A DNA stretch of 64,000 nucleotides from SHZI01 sp963802215. GTDB lineage: Bacteria > Pseudomonadota > Gammaproteobacteria > Steroidobacterales > GCA-2729495. Positions within the stretch are counted from its first letter, which is position 1; each line of letters starts with the position of its first letter. Under the pieces are notes generated by a model. The model did no database searches and was not told where the DNA came from. It worked only from the letters and a program-made list of their open reading frames with translations. Location of the stretch: positions 1,922,001 through 1,986,000 of the forward strand of contig CAWDHQ010000001.1 of NCBI GenBank assembly GCA_963802215.1. Direction: 5' to 3'. This document shows positions 1 to 9,714 of the stretch, piece by piece. A program made the translations under genes and the position numbers.

Positions 1-93
1 GCGCTCGGGCGCCAGCCGATCCAGCCGGGCTTCGACATCACCTACCTCGTCAACGCCGCGATCCGTGGCATGGAGACGCGCCAGGCCCGCTGA
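1..93 (+). CDS. C-terminal end of an unidentified protein (partial)
   Basis: The open frame from base 1 runs 30 codons to a TGA at 91-93 and ends in RGMETRQAR. The rest of the gene lies outside the window. Codon use is GC-rich like its neighbours, and the stop lies just before the REP unit that ends the convergent pgl gene, so this looks like a real gene end. I do not recognise the family from these residues. Confidence 0.45.
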   Translation, partial: ALGRQPIQPGFDITYLVNAAIRGMETRQAR

Positions 94-101
94 AATTAAA
101 A

Positions 102-123
102 TCGCGGCGGTCGCCGCTCCTAC
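102..123 (-). repeat. REP unit (GTAG type) ending pgl
   Basis: Read on the minus strand it begins GTAGGAGCGGCGACC and continues to CGCGA, with a GCGGCG/CGCCGC stem. The TAG in its head is the in-frame stop codon of pgl. It matches the units at 10499, 31785/31811 and 56539/56571. Similar short palindromes with a GTAG head are known as REP families in Stenotrophomonas. Confidence 0.8.
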
Positions 124-875
124 TTTTCGGGGGTGCGGAGAGGGACGACCACGCGGCGGATCGGTGGTCGCCGCCGCTTCGGCACGACGGCTTCGCGGGC
201 GGCGGCCTCGTCCGTCACCAGCACGGCCCGGCGCCGCGCTACTCGTCCGGCAGGGAATGGGGCACCCCCGGCGTACAGATCCGCGACTACTCCAGCCTTG
301 TCGGCGCCAGTGACAAACCAGAGCACGTTACGGGACCGGTTCAGCACCGGGAAGGTCAGCGTCATCCGGCGGTGTCCGTTGTGCTCGGCCGTCAGCGCCA
401 CACTGCGGTCCTTCACGGCCAGGGCGGGATCACCGGGGAACAGCGATGCGGTGTGGCCGTCGTTACCGAGCCCGAGGTGCACCACATCGAGGACGGGCGG
501 CTCGCCGGCCACCTGCGCAAGTTCCTCGCCGTAGGAGTCTGCGGCGCCATCGAGGTCCGCGCGATCGACCCACATCGGATGCAGGTTCCTGCGTGGGAGC
601 GGGCCGCGCCACACCAGGATCTCGTCCAGGGCGCCCAGGTTGCGCGCGGAATCGCCCCGGGCCACCACACGTTCGTCCACCTGGTACACGTGGACCGCGG
701 ACCAGTCGATGGGCTCGCGCGCGAGTGCCCGCAACATGGGCAATGGGGAGCTGCCGCCACTCAGCGCCAGGGAGGCCCGCGTCCGGCGACCGATGGCGAC
801 GCCGAGGACGGTGGCGATCAGGCGTGCCGCGACTACCGCAGCCGCATCAGCCGTCCTGGCAATTTCCAGCCGCAT
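120..875 (-). CDS. pgl: 6-phosphogluconolactonase
   Basis: Hydrolyses 6-phosphogluconolactone to 6-phosphogluconate, the second step of the oxidative pentose phosphate pathway, in the cytosol. The 251-residue length is normal for the DevB/Pgl type. Visible motifs are LALSGGSSP (about residues 37-45), VDERVV (66-71) and GLGNDGHTASLFPG (135-148), which form the sugar-phosphate site. It is the last gene of gnd-zwf-pgl, 20 bp behind zwf. Its final codons read T-P-E-K-stop, and the TAG stop belongs to a REP unit rather than to unique sequence, so the ancestral C-terminus may have been trimmed or replaced. Confidence 0.95.
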   Translation of the reverse strand: MRLEIARTADAAAVVAARLIATVLGVAIGRRTRASLALSGGSSPLPMLRALAREPIDWSAVHVYQVDERVVARGDSARNLGALDEILVWRGPLPRRNLHPMWVDRADLDGAADSYGEELAQVAGEPPVLDVVHLGLGNDGHTASLFPGDPALAVKDRSVALTAEHNGHRRMTLTFPVLNRSRNVLWFVTGADKAGVVADLYAGGAPFPAGRVARRRAVLVTDEAAAREAVVPKRRRPPIRRVVVPLRTPEK

Positions 876-895
876 CCGGGTCGGGCCGTCCGGGA

Positions 896-2289
896 TCAGC
901 TGCCGCGCCCGATCCCGTCCTGGGTCGGGTTGTACCAGCCGCCGAAGGCCGCCACCATTCGCTCAGCCTCGCGGGGGCCCCAGGTCCCAGGCTCATAGCG
1001 GTAGGCAGGGCCGCCCTTGTTGAGGACGGGGTCGCAGATCGCCCAGGCGGCTTCGACGCTGTCTTCCCGCGCAAACAGCGTGGCATCGCCACTCATCGCA
1101 TCACCAATGAGGCGCTCGTAGGCTTCCTTGGCCTCGCTCGTGGCATTGCACACGTAGAGCTCGATTTCCTCGCCGGCCATGCGCTCACCCGGTGTCTTGG
1201 TGCGCGAGCCCACCGCGATTGCAACCTGGTTCGGCCCGAGGCGGAAGCGGAAGTAGTTCGACTGGGGCGGCACTGGCTCGTCGAACACCTGCTGTGGCGG
1301 TGCCTTGAGGATCACCATCACCTCGGTCGCCGTGACCGGAAGGGACTTGCCCGCGCGGATGAAGAACGGCACGCCCTGCCAGCGCCAGGAATTCAGGTGC
1401 AACTCCATGGCGGCGTAGGTCTCCACGTCCGAGTCCGGTGCCACGCCCTCGTCGCCCCGGTACCCCTTGTACTGGCCCCGCACCATGCTCTGGGTGGTGA
1501 ACGGGCTGATGGCCCTGAGCACCTTGATGCGCTCGTCACGCTGCGCCTCGCCCCAGTAACCCACGGGCGGCTCCATGGCGAGGCTGGCGACCACCTCGAG
1601 CAGGTGGTTCTGCACCACGTCGCGAATGGCGCCCACTTCCTCGTAGAACTTGCCACGGCCCTCCACGCCAATGGTTTCGGCCATCGTGATCTGGACGCTC
1701 TCCACGTAGTTGCGATTCCAGATGGGCTCGAGGAACGAGTTGGCAAAGCGGAAGTACAGCAGGTTTTGCACAGGCTCCTTGCCGAGGAAGTGATCGATCC
1801 GGAAGATCGCCGCCTCGGGGAACACGCTGTGCAGTGTGTGATTCAGATCCCTTGCGGAAGCCAGGTCCCGGCCAAACGGCTTCTCCACGACGACCCGCGC
1901 GTTCTTCGCGCAGCCGGATTCGCCGAGGAGCTTGACCACAGGCCCGAATAGGCTCGGCGGGATTGCCAGGTAGAACAGCGGCGACTTCGCATCCTTCAGC
2001 GCCTCCTTCAGGCGCGCGAAGGTCTCGGCGGAATGGTAATCACCATCCACGTAGCGCAGCAGCGAGATCAGCTTCTCGGCCGGCGGCGAGGTCGCGTCCC
2101 TGGTGCGCTTGTCGAGGCTGTCCCGCACGCGCGCCTGGAACTGCTCCAGGTTCCAGCCGGAGCGGGCCACGCCGACGACGGGCACGTCGAGGGTGCCGCG
2201 CTTCACCATCGCCTTCAGCGCGGGATAGATCTTGCGGTGGGCCAGATCACCCGTCGCCCCCAGCAGGACAACCGCATCGGAGCGCTCGG

Positions 2290-2293
<4 letters not shown>
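896..2293 (-). CDS. zwf: Glucose-6-phosphate 1-dehydrogenase
   Basis: Oxidises glucose 6-phosphate to 6-phosphogluconolactone and makes NAD(P)H, the entry step of the oxidative pentose phosphate pathway. The 465-residue protein has the N-terminal nucleotide-binding motif GATGDLAHRK (about 12-21) and the active-site signature RIDHFLGKE near residue 165, followed by the conserved FANSFLEPIWNRNYV stretch. Its ATG overlaps the gnd stop codon as ATGA, so the two are probably translationally coupled. pgl follows 20 bp downstream. The substrate pathway is certain; coenzyme preference cannot be read from the sequence with confidence. Confidence 0.97.
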
Positions 2294-3288
<995 letters not shown>

Positions 3289-3408
3289 GGCGGTTTCCCC
3301 TTGCCGGTTCACCATTTGGTATCGGCCTGAGCAAGCAAGGACTTGAGGCCCGGTTGAGACCTGCATCGCTCATTGACCCGCCCGAGTGTACCCCAGCATC
3401 ATCGCGAC

Positions 3409-4065
3409 ATGACCCTGCGCGCAACCATCATTCCCGTCACGGCTTTCCAGCAGAACTGCTCGATCATCTGGTCACAGGAGACGCTCGAAGGCGCCGTAAT
3501 CGACCCGGGCGGCGACCTCGAGCACGTGCTGGCTGCCGTCGCCGACGAGGGCGTAACCCTCACGAAGATCCTCCTGACCCACGCGCACATCGACCATGCC
3601 GGCGCGACCCAGGCTCTCGCCGGGGAGCTCGGCCTGCCCATCGAGGGACCCCATCCCGATGACCAGTTCTGGATTGACATGCTCCCGGAGCAGGCGCGGA
3701 TGTTCGGGTTTGCGCCAGTGGCGAAATTCACGCCAACGCGGTGGCTGCACCAGGGCGATACCGTTCAGGTAGGGCCTGAAACTCTCGACGTCTATCACTG
3801 CCCGGGCCATACGCCCGGGCACGTGATCTTCCATTCCCGCACCGGGAAGCTGGCCTTCGTCGGCGACGTGTTGTTCGCCGGCTCCATTGGCCGGACTGAC
3901 TTTCCCCGGGGAGACTACCCCACCCTCATCAACTCGATCACCCGCAACCTCTGGCCCCTCGGAAACGACGTCACGTTCGTTCCGGGCCATGGCCCCACGT
4001 CAACCTTCGGCCAGGAACGGGCGACGAACCCGTTCGTGGGCGACCGGGTGCTCCAGCACCGCTGA
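3409..4065 (+). CDS. Metallo-beta-lactamase-fold hydrolase, glyoxalase II-like (YcbL type)
   Basis: A 218-residue zinc hydrolase of the glyoxalase II/YcbL group, probably cytosolic. The metal site is visible as THAHIDH (H58, H60, D62, H63), then CPGHTPGH, FVGDVLF and VPGHG. It lacks the C-terminal substrate domain of classical GloB, so thioester hydrolysis is likely but the substrate is unknown. ATG 3409 is preferred over an upstream ATG at 3373 because the family begins with the strand ATIIPVTAFQQNC. It is divergent from gnd across 120 bp, which must hold both promoters. Confidence 0.88.
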   Translation: MTLRATIIPVTAFQQNCSIIWSQETLEGAVIDPGGDLEHVLAAVADEGVTLTKILLTHAHIDHAGATQALAGELGLPIEGPHPDDQFWIDMLPEQARMFGFAPVAKFTPTRWLHQGDTVQVGPETLDVYHCPGHTPGHVIFHSRTGKLAFVGDVLFAGSIGRTDFPRGDYPTLINSITRNLWPLGNDVTFVPGHGPTSTFGQERATNPFVGDRVLQHR

Positions 4066-4189
4066 TCCAGTCGGGCTCGCACCCGGGACCGAGACGCCGT
4101 TCACGGTTCGGTGACTCTTCCTGCCAGGGGGTGGCGGATCCTCTACGGAACCGTTCAAGGGTCGCCGGGCCTGGCCGAAAGACCGATGT

Positions 4190-6553
4190 ATGCGGACCCT
4201 TCGCTTCAAGATCCTTGGCCTGGCGGCCTTGCTGGTGTTGGTCACGCAACTTGGCACCATTGCAGCCGTGCTGTTCACGGCCAACCTGGAGGTGGGGGTG
4301 CGGGCCCAGCGCCTCCTGGAAGGGGCCGGGACGATCACCTACCAGCTCGCGCAGGGTCGCGGTACCCGGCTCCGGACCGCAGGCGCAGTCCTGGCCGCAG
4401 ACGCCTTCTTCCGTGGCGCCATCGTTGCCGGCAACAGGACGGCGATGAACACCATTCTCGAGGCGCAGCGGCGCAGGGCCGAGGTGGACCTGGCAATGCT
4501 CCTGGATCCCCATGGACGCGTGCTCGCCGGATCCGAATCCGTCGGGCAGAAGCGCCTGAGCTTCCCGGGCATGGTCAGCAGGGCCGATGGCGGGAACCAG
4601 TCACGCACCGTCATCAGGGTCGATAACAGCGCCTGGGAAGTCGTCGCCGTTCCCGTCGGCGAATCCGAGCCGATAGCCTGGCTCGCCATGGGCATCGCCA
4701 TCGACAACGGCTTTGCCGAGCGCCTCGGCAACCTGACTGGCCTGGATGCAACCCTGCTCGCCCGGGTCGGCCAGACCCAGCTGGTGCTGGGAAGTTCGCT
4801 GGATCGCCTGGATGCCACCGCCCTGCTCGGCGACCTCGCCAGCACCGGCGCCCGGGATGGCAACCCGATCGCCATCACCACGGGTGGTGTCGAGCACGTC
4901 GCGCTGATCGTGCCGCTGAATCCGGGTGACGCGAATGTGGAGGTACTGCTGTCCCAGCCCCTGGACGCCGTCATGGCACCGTTCGAGTCACTGCGGCTCT
5001 CGGTGCTCGTGCTGAGCTCGATCGCCCTCTTCCTGGCACTGGCGGGCGGCATCCTGTTGTCGCGGACGATCTCGGAGCCCGTACAGGCGCTCGCCCGGGC
5101 CGCCCGCCGCATCCGCGATGGCGACTACCGAAAGCCGGTGGACGTCCGCGCCGACGGCGAGGTCGCCGAACTGGCCCACGCGCTGAATGCGATGCAGGAC
5201 GGCATCGCGGAGCGGGAGGAACGGATCACGTACCACGCCCGGTTCGACACGCTGACCGGATTGCCGACACGGATGTCGGCGCTCGATGCCCTCGAGTCCG
5301 CCATAGGCGACGCACGGCTGCGTGGCGAGCCCGTGTCGGTCATGCTGATCGACCTGGACAGCTTCAGCGAGATCGGTTCGTCCCTGGGCCACGATATCGG
5401 CGATGCCCTGCGCTGCCAGGCTGCCGAGCGCCTCCGGGCCGGGCTTGATGCCAGCCACCTGCTGGCGCGGCTCGAGGGCGACCAGTTCCTGGCCGTCCTG
5501 GCGGGGCGCAGCCTTGGCCAGGCCGAGGAGACGGCCGAAGACCTGCTGAGGCTGCTGGGAGCTGGCCTCTCGGTGCGCGACGTGAACGTGAGCGTGGAGG
5601 CCCGGGCGGGCATCGCCGGCTATCCTGCGCACGGTGACGACGCCGACCAGCTCCTCAAGCGGGCAGCCGTCGCCCGCAACGAGGCGCGGAGCGGGGACAC
5701 CACGGTGGTCGTCTACCAGCCTGGCAACGAGGAACGGCATGTCCGGCAACTGGCCATCCTCGCTGATCTGCGCCGCGCAACCCGGCACGACGAACTTCGC
5801 CTCTACCTGCAGCCCAAGATCCGGCTGGCCGACGGCCGTATCTGCGGCGCCGAGGCACTCGTGCGGTGGCAGCACCCGGTGTTCGGGTTCCTGACACCGG
5901 ACCAGTTCATCCCACTCGCGGAGAAATCCGGGAACATCTCCCTCATCACGAACTGGGCCCTGACGGCCGCGGTCCGCGAGTGCCGCCTCCTGCTTGAAGA
6001 GGGCCTGGACCTGCCGGTGTCTGTCAACCTGTCGAGCCGGGACCTGCACAACCGTGACCTGCCCTGCTTCGTGCTGGAGCTGCTCCGGGATCACGACCTG
6101 GCGGCCCGCAACATCGTGCTCGAAATCACCGAGCAGGCCGTGGTACGGGACTTCCAGCGCGCCACGCTGGTACTCGAGTGCCTGCGCGACCTGGGGATAC
6201 GCATTGCGATCGATGATTTCGGCACCGGCTACTCCTCGCTGGCGCAGATCAAGCACCTGCCGGTTGACGAGCTGAAGATCGACAAGTCGTTTGTACTGGG
6301 CCTGCCGGGGAATAGCGCCGATGCCGCGATCGTGCGCGCGTCGATCGACCTGGCACACAACCTGGGCCTCGAGGTGCTCGCCGAAGGCGTCGAGACGCAG
6401 TCCGCGCTGGACTGGCTGCAGGCGCAAGGGTGCGAGCAGGCCCAGGGCTTCCTGATCAGCAAGCCGATGCCGGCCGAACAATTCAGCGCCTGGGTGCGCA
6501 GCTACCAGACGGACGAGACACGGCCCGGTGCCGTCCTCCGCATCGTCTCCTGA
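4190..6553 (+). CDS. Membrane GGDEF-EAL protein, probable c-di-GMP phosphodiesterase
   Basis: The 787-residue inner-membrane protein has a transmembrane helix (about 5-30), a periplasmic sensor region to about 265, a second helix (268-290), a HAMP region, a GGDEF domain (about 350-510) and an EAL domain (535-775). The GGDEF signature is degenerate, LEGDQF near residue 427, so cyclase activity is unlikely. The EAL domain keeps its metal and catalytic residues: GAEALVRWQHP, VNLSSRD, EITEQ, IDDFGTGYSS, LKIDKSFV, AEGVETQ and QGFLISKP. The likely role is hydrolysis of cyclic di-GMP in response to a periplasmic signal, with the GGDEF domain perhaps binding GTP as an activator. It stands alone and converges on the next gene with a 3-bp gap. 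Confidence 0.92.
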   Translation: MRTLRFKILGLAALLVLVTQLGTIAAVLFTANLEVGVRAQRLLEGAGTITYQLAQGRGTRLRTAGAVLAADAFFRGAIVAGNRTAMNTILEAQRRRAEVDLAMLLDPHGRVLAGSESVGQKRLSFPGMVSRADGGNQSRTVIRVDNSAWEVVAVPVGESEPIAWLAMGIAIDNGFAERLGNLTGLDATLLARVGQTQLVLGSSLDRLDATALLGDLASTGARDGNPIAITTGGVEHVALIVPLNPGDANVEVLLSQPLDAVMAPFESLRLSVLVLSSIALFLALAGGILLSRTISEPVQALARAARRIRDGDYRKPVDVRADGEVAELAHALNAMQDGIAEREERITYHARFDTLTGLPTRMSALDALESAIGDARLRGEPVSVMLIDLDSFSEIGSSLGHDIGDALRCQAAERLRAGLDASHLLARLEGDQFLAVLAGRSLGQAEETAEDLLRLLGAGLSVRDVNVSVEARAGIAGYPAHGDDADQLLKRAAVARNEARSGDTTVVVYQPGNEERHVRQLAILADLRRATRHDELRLYLQPKIRLADGRICGAEALVRWQHPVFGFLTPDQFIPLAEKSGNISLITNWALTAAVRECRLLLEEGLDLPVSVNLSSRDLHNRDLPCFVLELLRDHDLAARNIVLEITEQAVVRDFQRATLVLECLRDLGIRIAIDDFGTGYSSLAQIKHLPVDELKIDKSFVLGLPGNSADAAIVRASIDLAHNLGLEVLAEGVETQSALDWLQAQGCEQAQGFLISKPMPAEQFSAWVRSYQTDETRPGAVLRIVS

Positions 6554-6556
6554 CCC

Positions 6557-7738
6557 TCAGCCGCCGGGAAGAGTTCCGCCGCCGGCACCGGCAGGCCTCC
6601 CGGTGGCACGTCCCGTGACGAGCGCCATGAGGGCTCCGAAACCGGCCACCACCAGTAGCCCATTGAGCAGTCCGCCCAGGACCGGCACGCGTTGCGCCAG
6701 CACCAGGACGACGACAACGACTATCAGAAGAATCGCGCTGCGCCATCCGCCGTTCGGGCCCGTGCCACCGAGCCGGCGACGCAGCAAGTTGGTGACGATG
6801 AGCAGGCCGATGAGCCCTGCCAGGAGCAGCGCGAAGACGTAGCCTGCCAGCACGACCAGCCCGAGAAACCAGCCGAGCAGGGAGGCGAACAGCACCAGCG
6901 CTGCTATCGGGGTAAGTACGATCGACGCGGCCCCAAGCAGGAGGGTCCGGCCAGGCGCCTCGCGGAACACGACCGCGGCGCGGGCTGCCAGCTGGGGAGC
7001 AAACCACAGGAGGATGAGGCCCGCCGCGGCCAGGGCAATGCCAGCCGCCCACGCGCCGTCGAACCGGGATGAGGACGCGTCTCCGCCGGGTTCCTGCTCG
7101 TCTTCACCCGCCGACCGGACCTCGCCCAGGATCTGTGCGTCTTCAGCGATCAGCGGAGCAAGGTCGCTGCGCCAGACCAGGTCACCGCCGATGACGGCGC
7201 CCGGTTCCACGCGGATCTCGCGGGCGGCAATCTCGACGTCCCCGACGACGCGGCCCGAGATCACGACGGTCCCCCCGGCTACTTTCAGGTCGTCACCGAT
7301 CTGGCCTGCCATTTCCACATCGCCGCCCGCAATCCAGGTGCGGCCACCGATGGCGCCCCCCGGGCCGACGGTCACGGAGCCGCCGGCGATCGTCGCCTGG
7401 TCGGTTACGAAGCCCGTGACCTGGACATTGCCGCCGGCGGCCCGGAGGTCATCGCCGACGCCACCATCCAGGTTGATGCGGCCACCGGCCAGGATCACGT
7501 CGCCATCGACGTCGCCGGAAATCTCGGCGCTGCCGGCAGCCAGGACGGCTGCGCCCGCGACGGACCCCTCGATCCGGACTTCGCCGCCGGCAGCGTAGAG
7601 ATCGTCGGTGAGCGACTCGGCCACCACGACGGAATCCGAGAAGCGGGTTTCCGCCACGGACGGCCCGCAAGCGACCAGCGCCAGCGCGGGCAGCAGGAAC
7701 CAACGGCACTCCAGTCGTCCTGGCCGAATCAGCAGCAT
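6557..7738 (-). CDS. Bactofilin-like beta-helix protein with C-terminal membrane domain
   Basis: Starting at MLLIRPGRL the product has 393 residues. An N-terminal signal with a possible lipobox (LVAC) precedes about 150 residues of short Gly/Val/Asp-rich repeats (DVDGDVILAGG, GQIGDDLKVAGG), the pattern of the polymer-forming bactofilin beta helix. The second half holds four or so hydrophobic helices (IALAAAGLILLWFAP, IVLTPIAALVLFASLLGWF, AILLIVVVVVLVLA). This architecture is a membrane-anchored relative of bactofilins whose role is unknown; a cell-envelope scaffold is a guess. The start at 7738 lies 10 bp after the upstream gene's stop, so the two may be cotranscribed. Confidence 0.75.
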   Translation of the reverse strand: MLLIRPGRLECRWFLLPALALVACGPSVAETRFSDSVVVAESLTDDLYAAGGEVRIEGSVAGAAVLAAGSAEISGDVDGDVILAGGRINLDGGVGDDLRAAGGNVQVTGFVTDQATIAGGSVTVGPGGAIGGRTWIAGGDVEMAGQIGDDLKVAGGTVVISGRVVGDVEIAAREIRVEPGAVIGGDLVWRSDLAPLIAEDAQILGEVRSAGEDEQEPGGDASSSRFDGAWAAGIALAAAGLILLWFAPQLAARAAVVFREAPGRTLLLGAASIVLTPIAALVLFASLLGWFLGLVVLAGYVFALLLAGLIGLLIVTNLLRRRLGGTGPNGGWRSAILLIVVVVVLVLAQRVPVLGGLLNGLLVVAGFGALMALVTGRATGRPAGAGGGTLPGG

Positions 7739-7748
7739 GCCATCTGCC

Positions 7749-8306
7749 TCAGCCAGCGGGCCGCAGGTCATTCAGGGCGGGTGGCAGGGCTGCGAACACC
7801 CGGGCATACAGCTGCTGCTCGACGCGGGTCTCCTCGTCCGTGACCCCAGCCATGTAGTCCCAGTCGGCCGTGGTGAACAGCCGGCCTGCCAGATCCGTCG
7901 TGGCGCCGTGGTGGCCCATGTTGGTGACGATATAGTTGCTGTAGGCGGCACTCACAGCCTCGAAGTGCTCGAGAGCTTCGGCGCCACCACCACTGAGCGC
8001 GCGCCCGGCAGCCGAGAAGGCCCTGAGGTGTTCCTGGTTGCCCTTGAGGCGCTCATCGAGTTCGTGCAGCGCCTGTTCTGACTGTGCATCCAGCTTGCCG
8101 AGCTTTTCGCGGATCATGTCACCCATCTTCACGTCCTGGGTGTGCAGCCGGCCCATGGACGTTTCGATATAGTCAGCTACTGCCACGTAGAAGGGCACGA
8201 AGGCGGGATCGCCACCCGATTTCCGGGCCACCGCTGCGGTCAGGGCCTCCCGCACAGACTTGAGCCGGCGGCGCTCACCGGCAACTTTTTCGCGAAGTGT
8301 TGTCAT
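7749..8306 (-). CDS. Hemerythrin-like helical protein
   Basis: A 185-residue soluble, all-helical protein starting MTTLREKVAGERRRL. The spaced helices YVAVADYIETSMGRLHTQD, EQALHELDERLK, NQEHLRAF and NYIVTNMGHHGATTDLAGRLF resemble the four-helix hemerythrin-like fold, with His/Glu/Asp positions that could bind a di-iron centre. The assignment rests on pattern only; the classical HHE signature is not perfect. It lies 10 bp upstream of the bactofilin-like gene and is divergent from the DUF423 gene. Confidence 0.6.
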   Translation of the reverse strand: MTTLREKVAGERRRLKSVREALTAAVARKSGGDPAFVPFYVAVADYIETSMGRLHTQDVKMGDMIREKLGKLDAQSEQALHELDERLKGNQEHLRAFSAAGRALSGGGAEALEHFEAVSAAYSNYIVTNMGHHGATTDLAGRLFTTADWDYMAGVTDEETRVEQQLYARVFAALPPALNDLRPAG

Positions 8307-8514
8307 GTAAGTTCTCCCATTTCCGTGCAATCGTGCTGTCGTCAAACCTGGCCTGGCCCAGGAGGCAATTGAGGAGTCCCCGATTCTACGCGCCCGGATC
8401 GTGCCGCAAGAGTGCCAACTGGCGCGACCAAGGGTGCCCTCGGTGCTTGCAGGGAGCAAGGGCGACCGGGCAACATGCCCTGATTGGGTGACCGACCAAG
8501 CGAAGGAGCCTGTG

Positions 8515-8931
8515 ATGTCGACCGTCATGCCCGCACCAGCGCTGTCCCGAGTATCCCGCGTCCTGCTGATCATCGGGAGCCTGTCACTCCTCTCCGCAAC
8601 CCAGCTGAGCGCGCTGGGCTTCCATGCACTCACAAACGTCCTCACGCCCCAGCAACAGGAGGCCTGGCACTGGGCCACTGAGCTGCAGTTTTACCACTCG
8701 CTCGGGCTGATCCTGCTGGCACTCGTTGCTCCACGGCTCGGCAATCCAAAGCTGCTGGCCTGGGCCGGCGGCATCATGACGCTCGGCCTGTTGCTGTTCT
8801 CGGGCACGATCTATGTGAATTCCCTCGGACTGGCGCCCGTGGGCCAGTTCGCGCCATTCGGTGGTGGCTCGTTCATGCTTGCATGGCTGCTCGTTGCCAT
8901 CGCCGCGTTCCGCGCCCGGCCGCAGGCTTAG
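8515..8931 (+). CDS. DUF423 family small membrane protein
   Basis: A 138-residue integral membrane protein with four hydrophobic helices, resembling DUF423/YgdD proteins (SALGFHAL...LGLILLALVAP...GIMTLGLLLFSGTIYVNSL...PFGGGSFMLAWLLVAIAAF). Function is unknown for the family. The start MSTVMPAPAL is chosen because a GAAGGAG ribosome site sits 6 bp upstream. The downstream lipoprotein SDR begins within 10 bp of its stop, so the pair is probably cotranscribed. Confidence 0.8.
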   Translation: MSTVMPAPALSRVSRVLLIIGSLSLLSATQLSALGFHALTNVLTPQQQEAWHWATELQFYHSLGLILLALVAPRLGNPKLLAWAGGIMTLGLLLFSGTIYVNSLGLAPVGQFAPFGGGSFMLAWLLVAIAAFRARPQA

Positions 8932-8940
8932 GTGAAAGCG

Positions 8941-9714
8941 ATGACTCTCACTCGAAGAAGCGCAGTCCTGATCGCCACCATCCTGGCCACGGGCGCCGTC
9001 CTGGCCGGGTGTGCCGCCGGCGTGTCGGGCGAGCCAAAGAAAGTCCTGGTGGCCGGTGCCACGGGCCAGACCGGCCAGCTCATCGTGGGCGAGCTGCTGG
9101 CCAACGGTTACGAGGTGCGCGCCCTGGTCCGCGACGTCACGAAGGCACGCAAGGTCCTCGGTGACCAGGTCGAGCTCGTGCAGGGCGACGTCAAGGACCC
9201 GGGGACGCTGACGGCCGCCTTCGTCGGCGCCGATGCCGTGATTTCCGCCGTTGGCGCCCGGGGAGCCAAGGGGCCGGACCGGCCGGAAGCCATCGACTAC
9301 CAGGGCGTGAAGAACCTGGTGGACGCCGCAGCGGCCGCCCGTTCCCAGCAGTTCGTGCTGATCTCCTCGCGCTCCGTCACGCAGCCGGATAACCCGCTGA
9401 ACAAGATCTTCGGCAACGTGCTGATCTGGAAACTGAAGGGGGAGGACGCCCTGCGCGCCAGCGGTGTTCCCTACACCGTGATACGGCCCGGCGGACTCAC
9501 GAATGGCCCGGGCGGCGACATGAGCCTGGTCTTCGAGCAGGGCGACACCGTCAGGGCCCAGACGACGATCACCCGCGCCGATCTTGCACGGATCGCCGTG
9601 CAGGCGCTGAAGTATCCGGAGGCCAGGAACCGGACCTTCGAGACCAGCTCGACGCCGGGGCCGCCGGTCACGGACTGGCGGGCCAAGTTCGCGGCACTCA
9701 GGCCTGACCCGTAG
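8941..9714 (+). CDS. NAD(P)-binding SDR-family lipoprotein
   Basis: A 257-residue atypical short-chain dehydrogenase-like protein. The N-terminus (MTLTRRSAVLIATILATG) leads to a lipobox LAGC with the cysteine at 24, followed directly by a Rossmann strand and GATGQTGQ. RPGGLTNGPGG and the absence of the classical YxxxK motif fit the NmrA-like group. A nucleotide-binding domain on a lipoprotein is odd, because NAD(P) is scarce outside the cytoplasm, so the signal may be an uncleaved anchor. ATG 8941 is preferred over GTG 8932 because AGGTGA lies 5 bp ahead. It overlaps the convergent mtfA by 17 bp. Confidence 0.78.
   Translation: MTLTRRSAVLIATILATGAVLAGCAAGVSGEPKKVLVAGATGQTGQLIVGELLANGYEVRALVRDVTKARKVLGDQVELVQGDVKDPGTLTAAFVGADAVISAVGARGAKGPDRPEAIDYQGVKNLVDAAAAARSQQFVLISSRSVTQPDNPLNKIFGNVLIWKLKGEDALRASGVPYTVIRPGGLTNGPGGDMSLVFEQGDTVRAQTTITRADLARIAVQALKYPEARNRTFETSSTPGPPVTDWRAKFAALRPDP

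Noticed and set aside
446..1951. 501-codon plus-strand frame across pgl and zwf
   Set aside because: It spans two well-recognised genes on the opposite strand and has low-complexity Arg/Pro/Gly composition; no ribosome site or family motif.
4190..6553. Active diguanylate cyclase
   Set aside because: The signature loop is EGDQF rather than GG(D/E)EF, so cyclase activity is unlikely.
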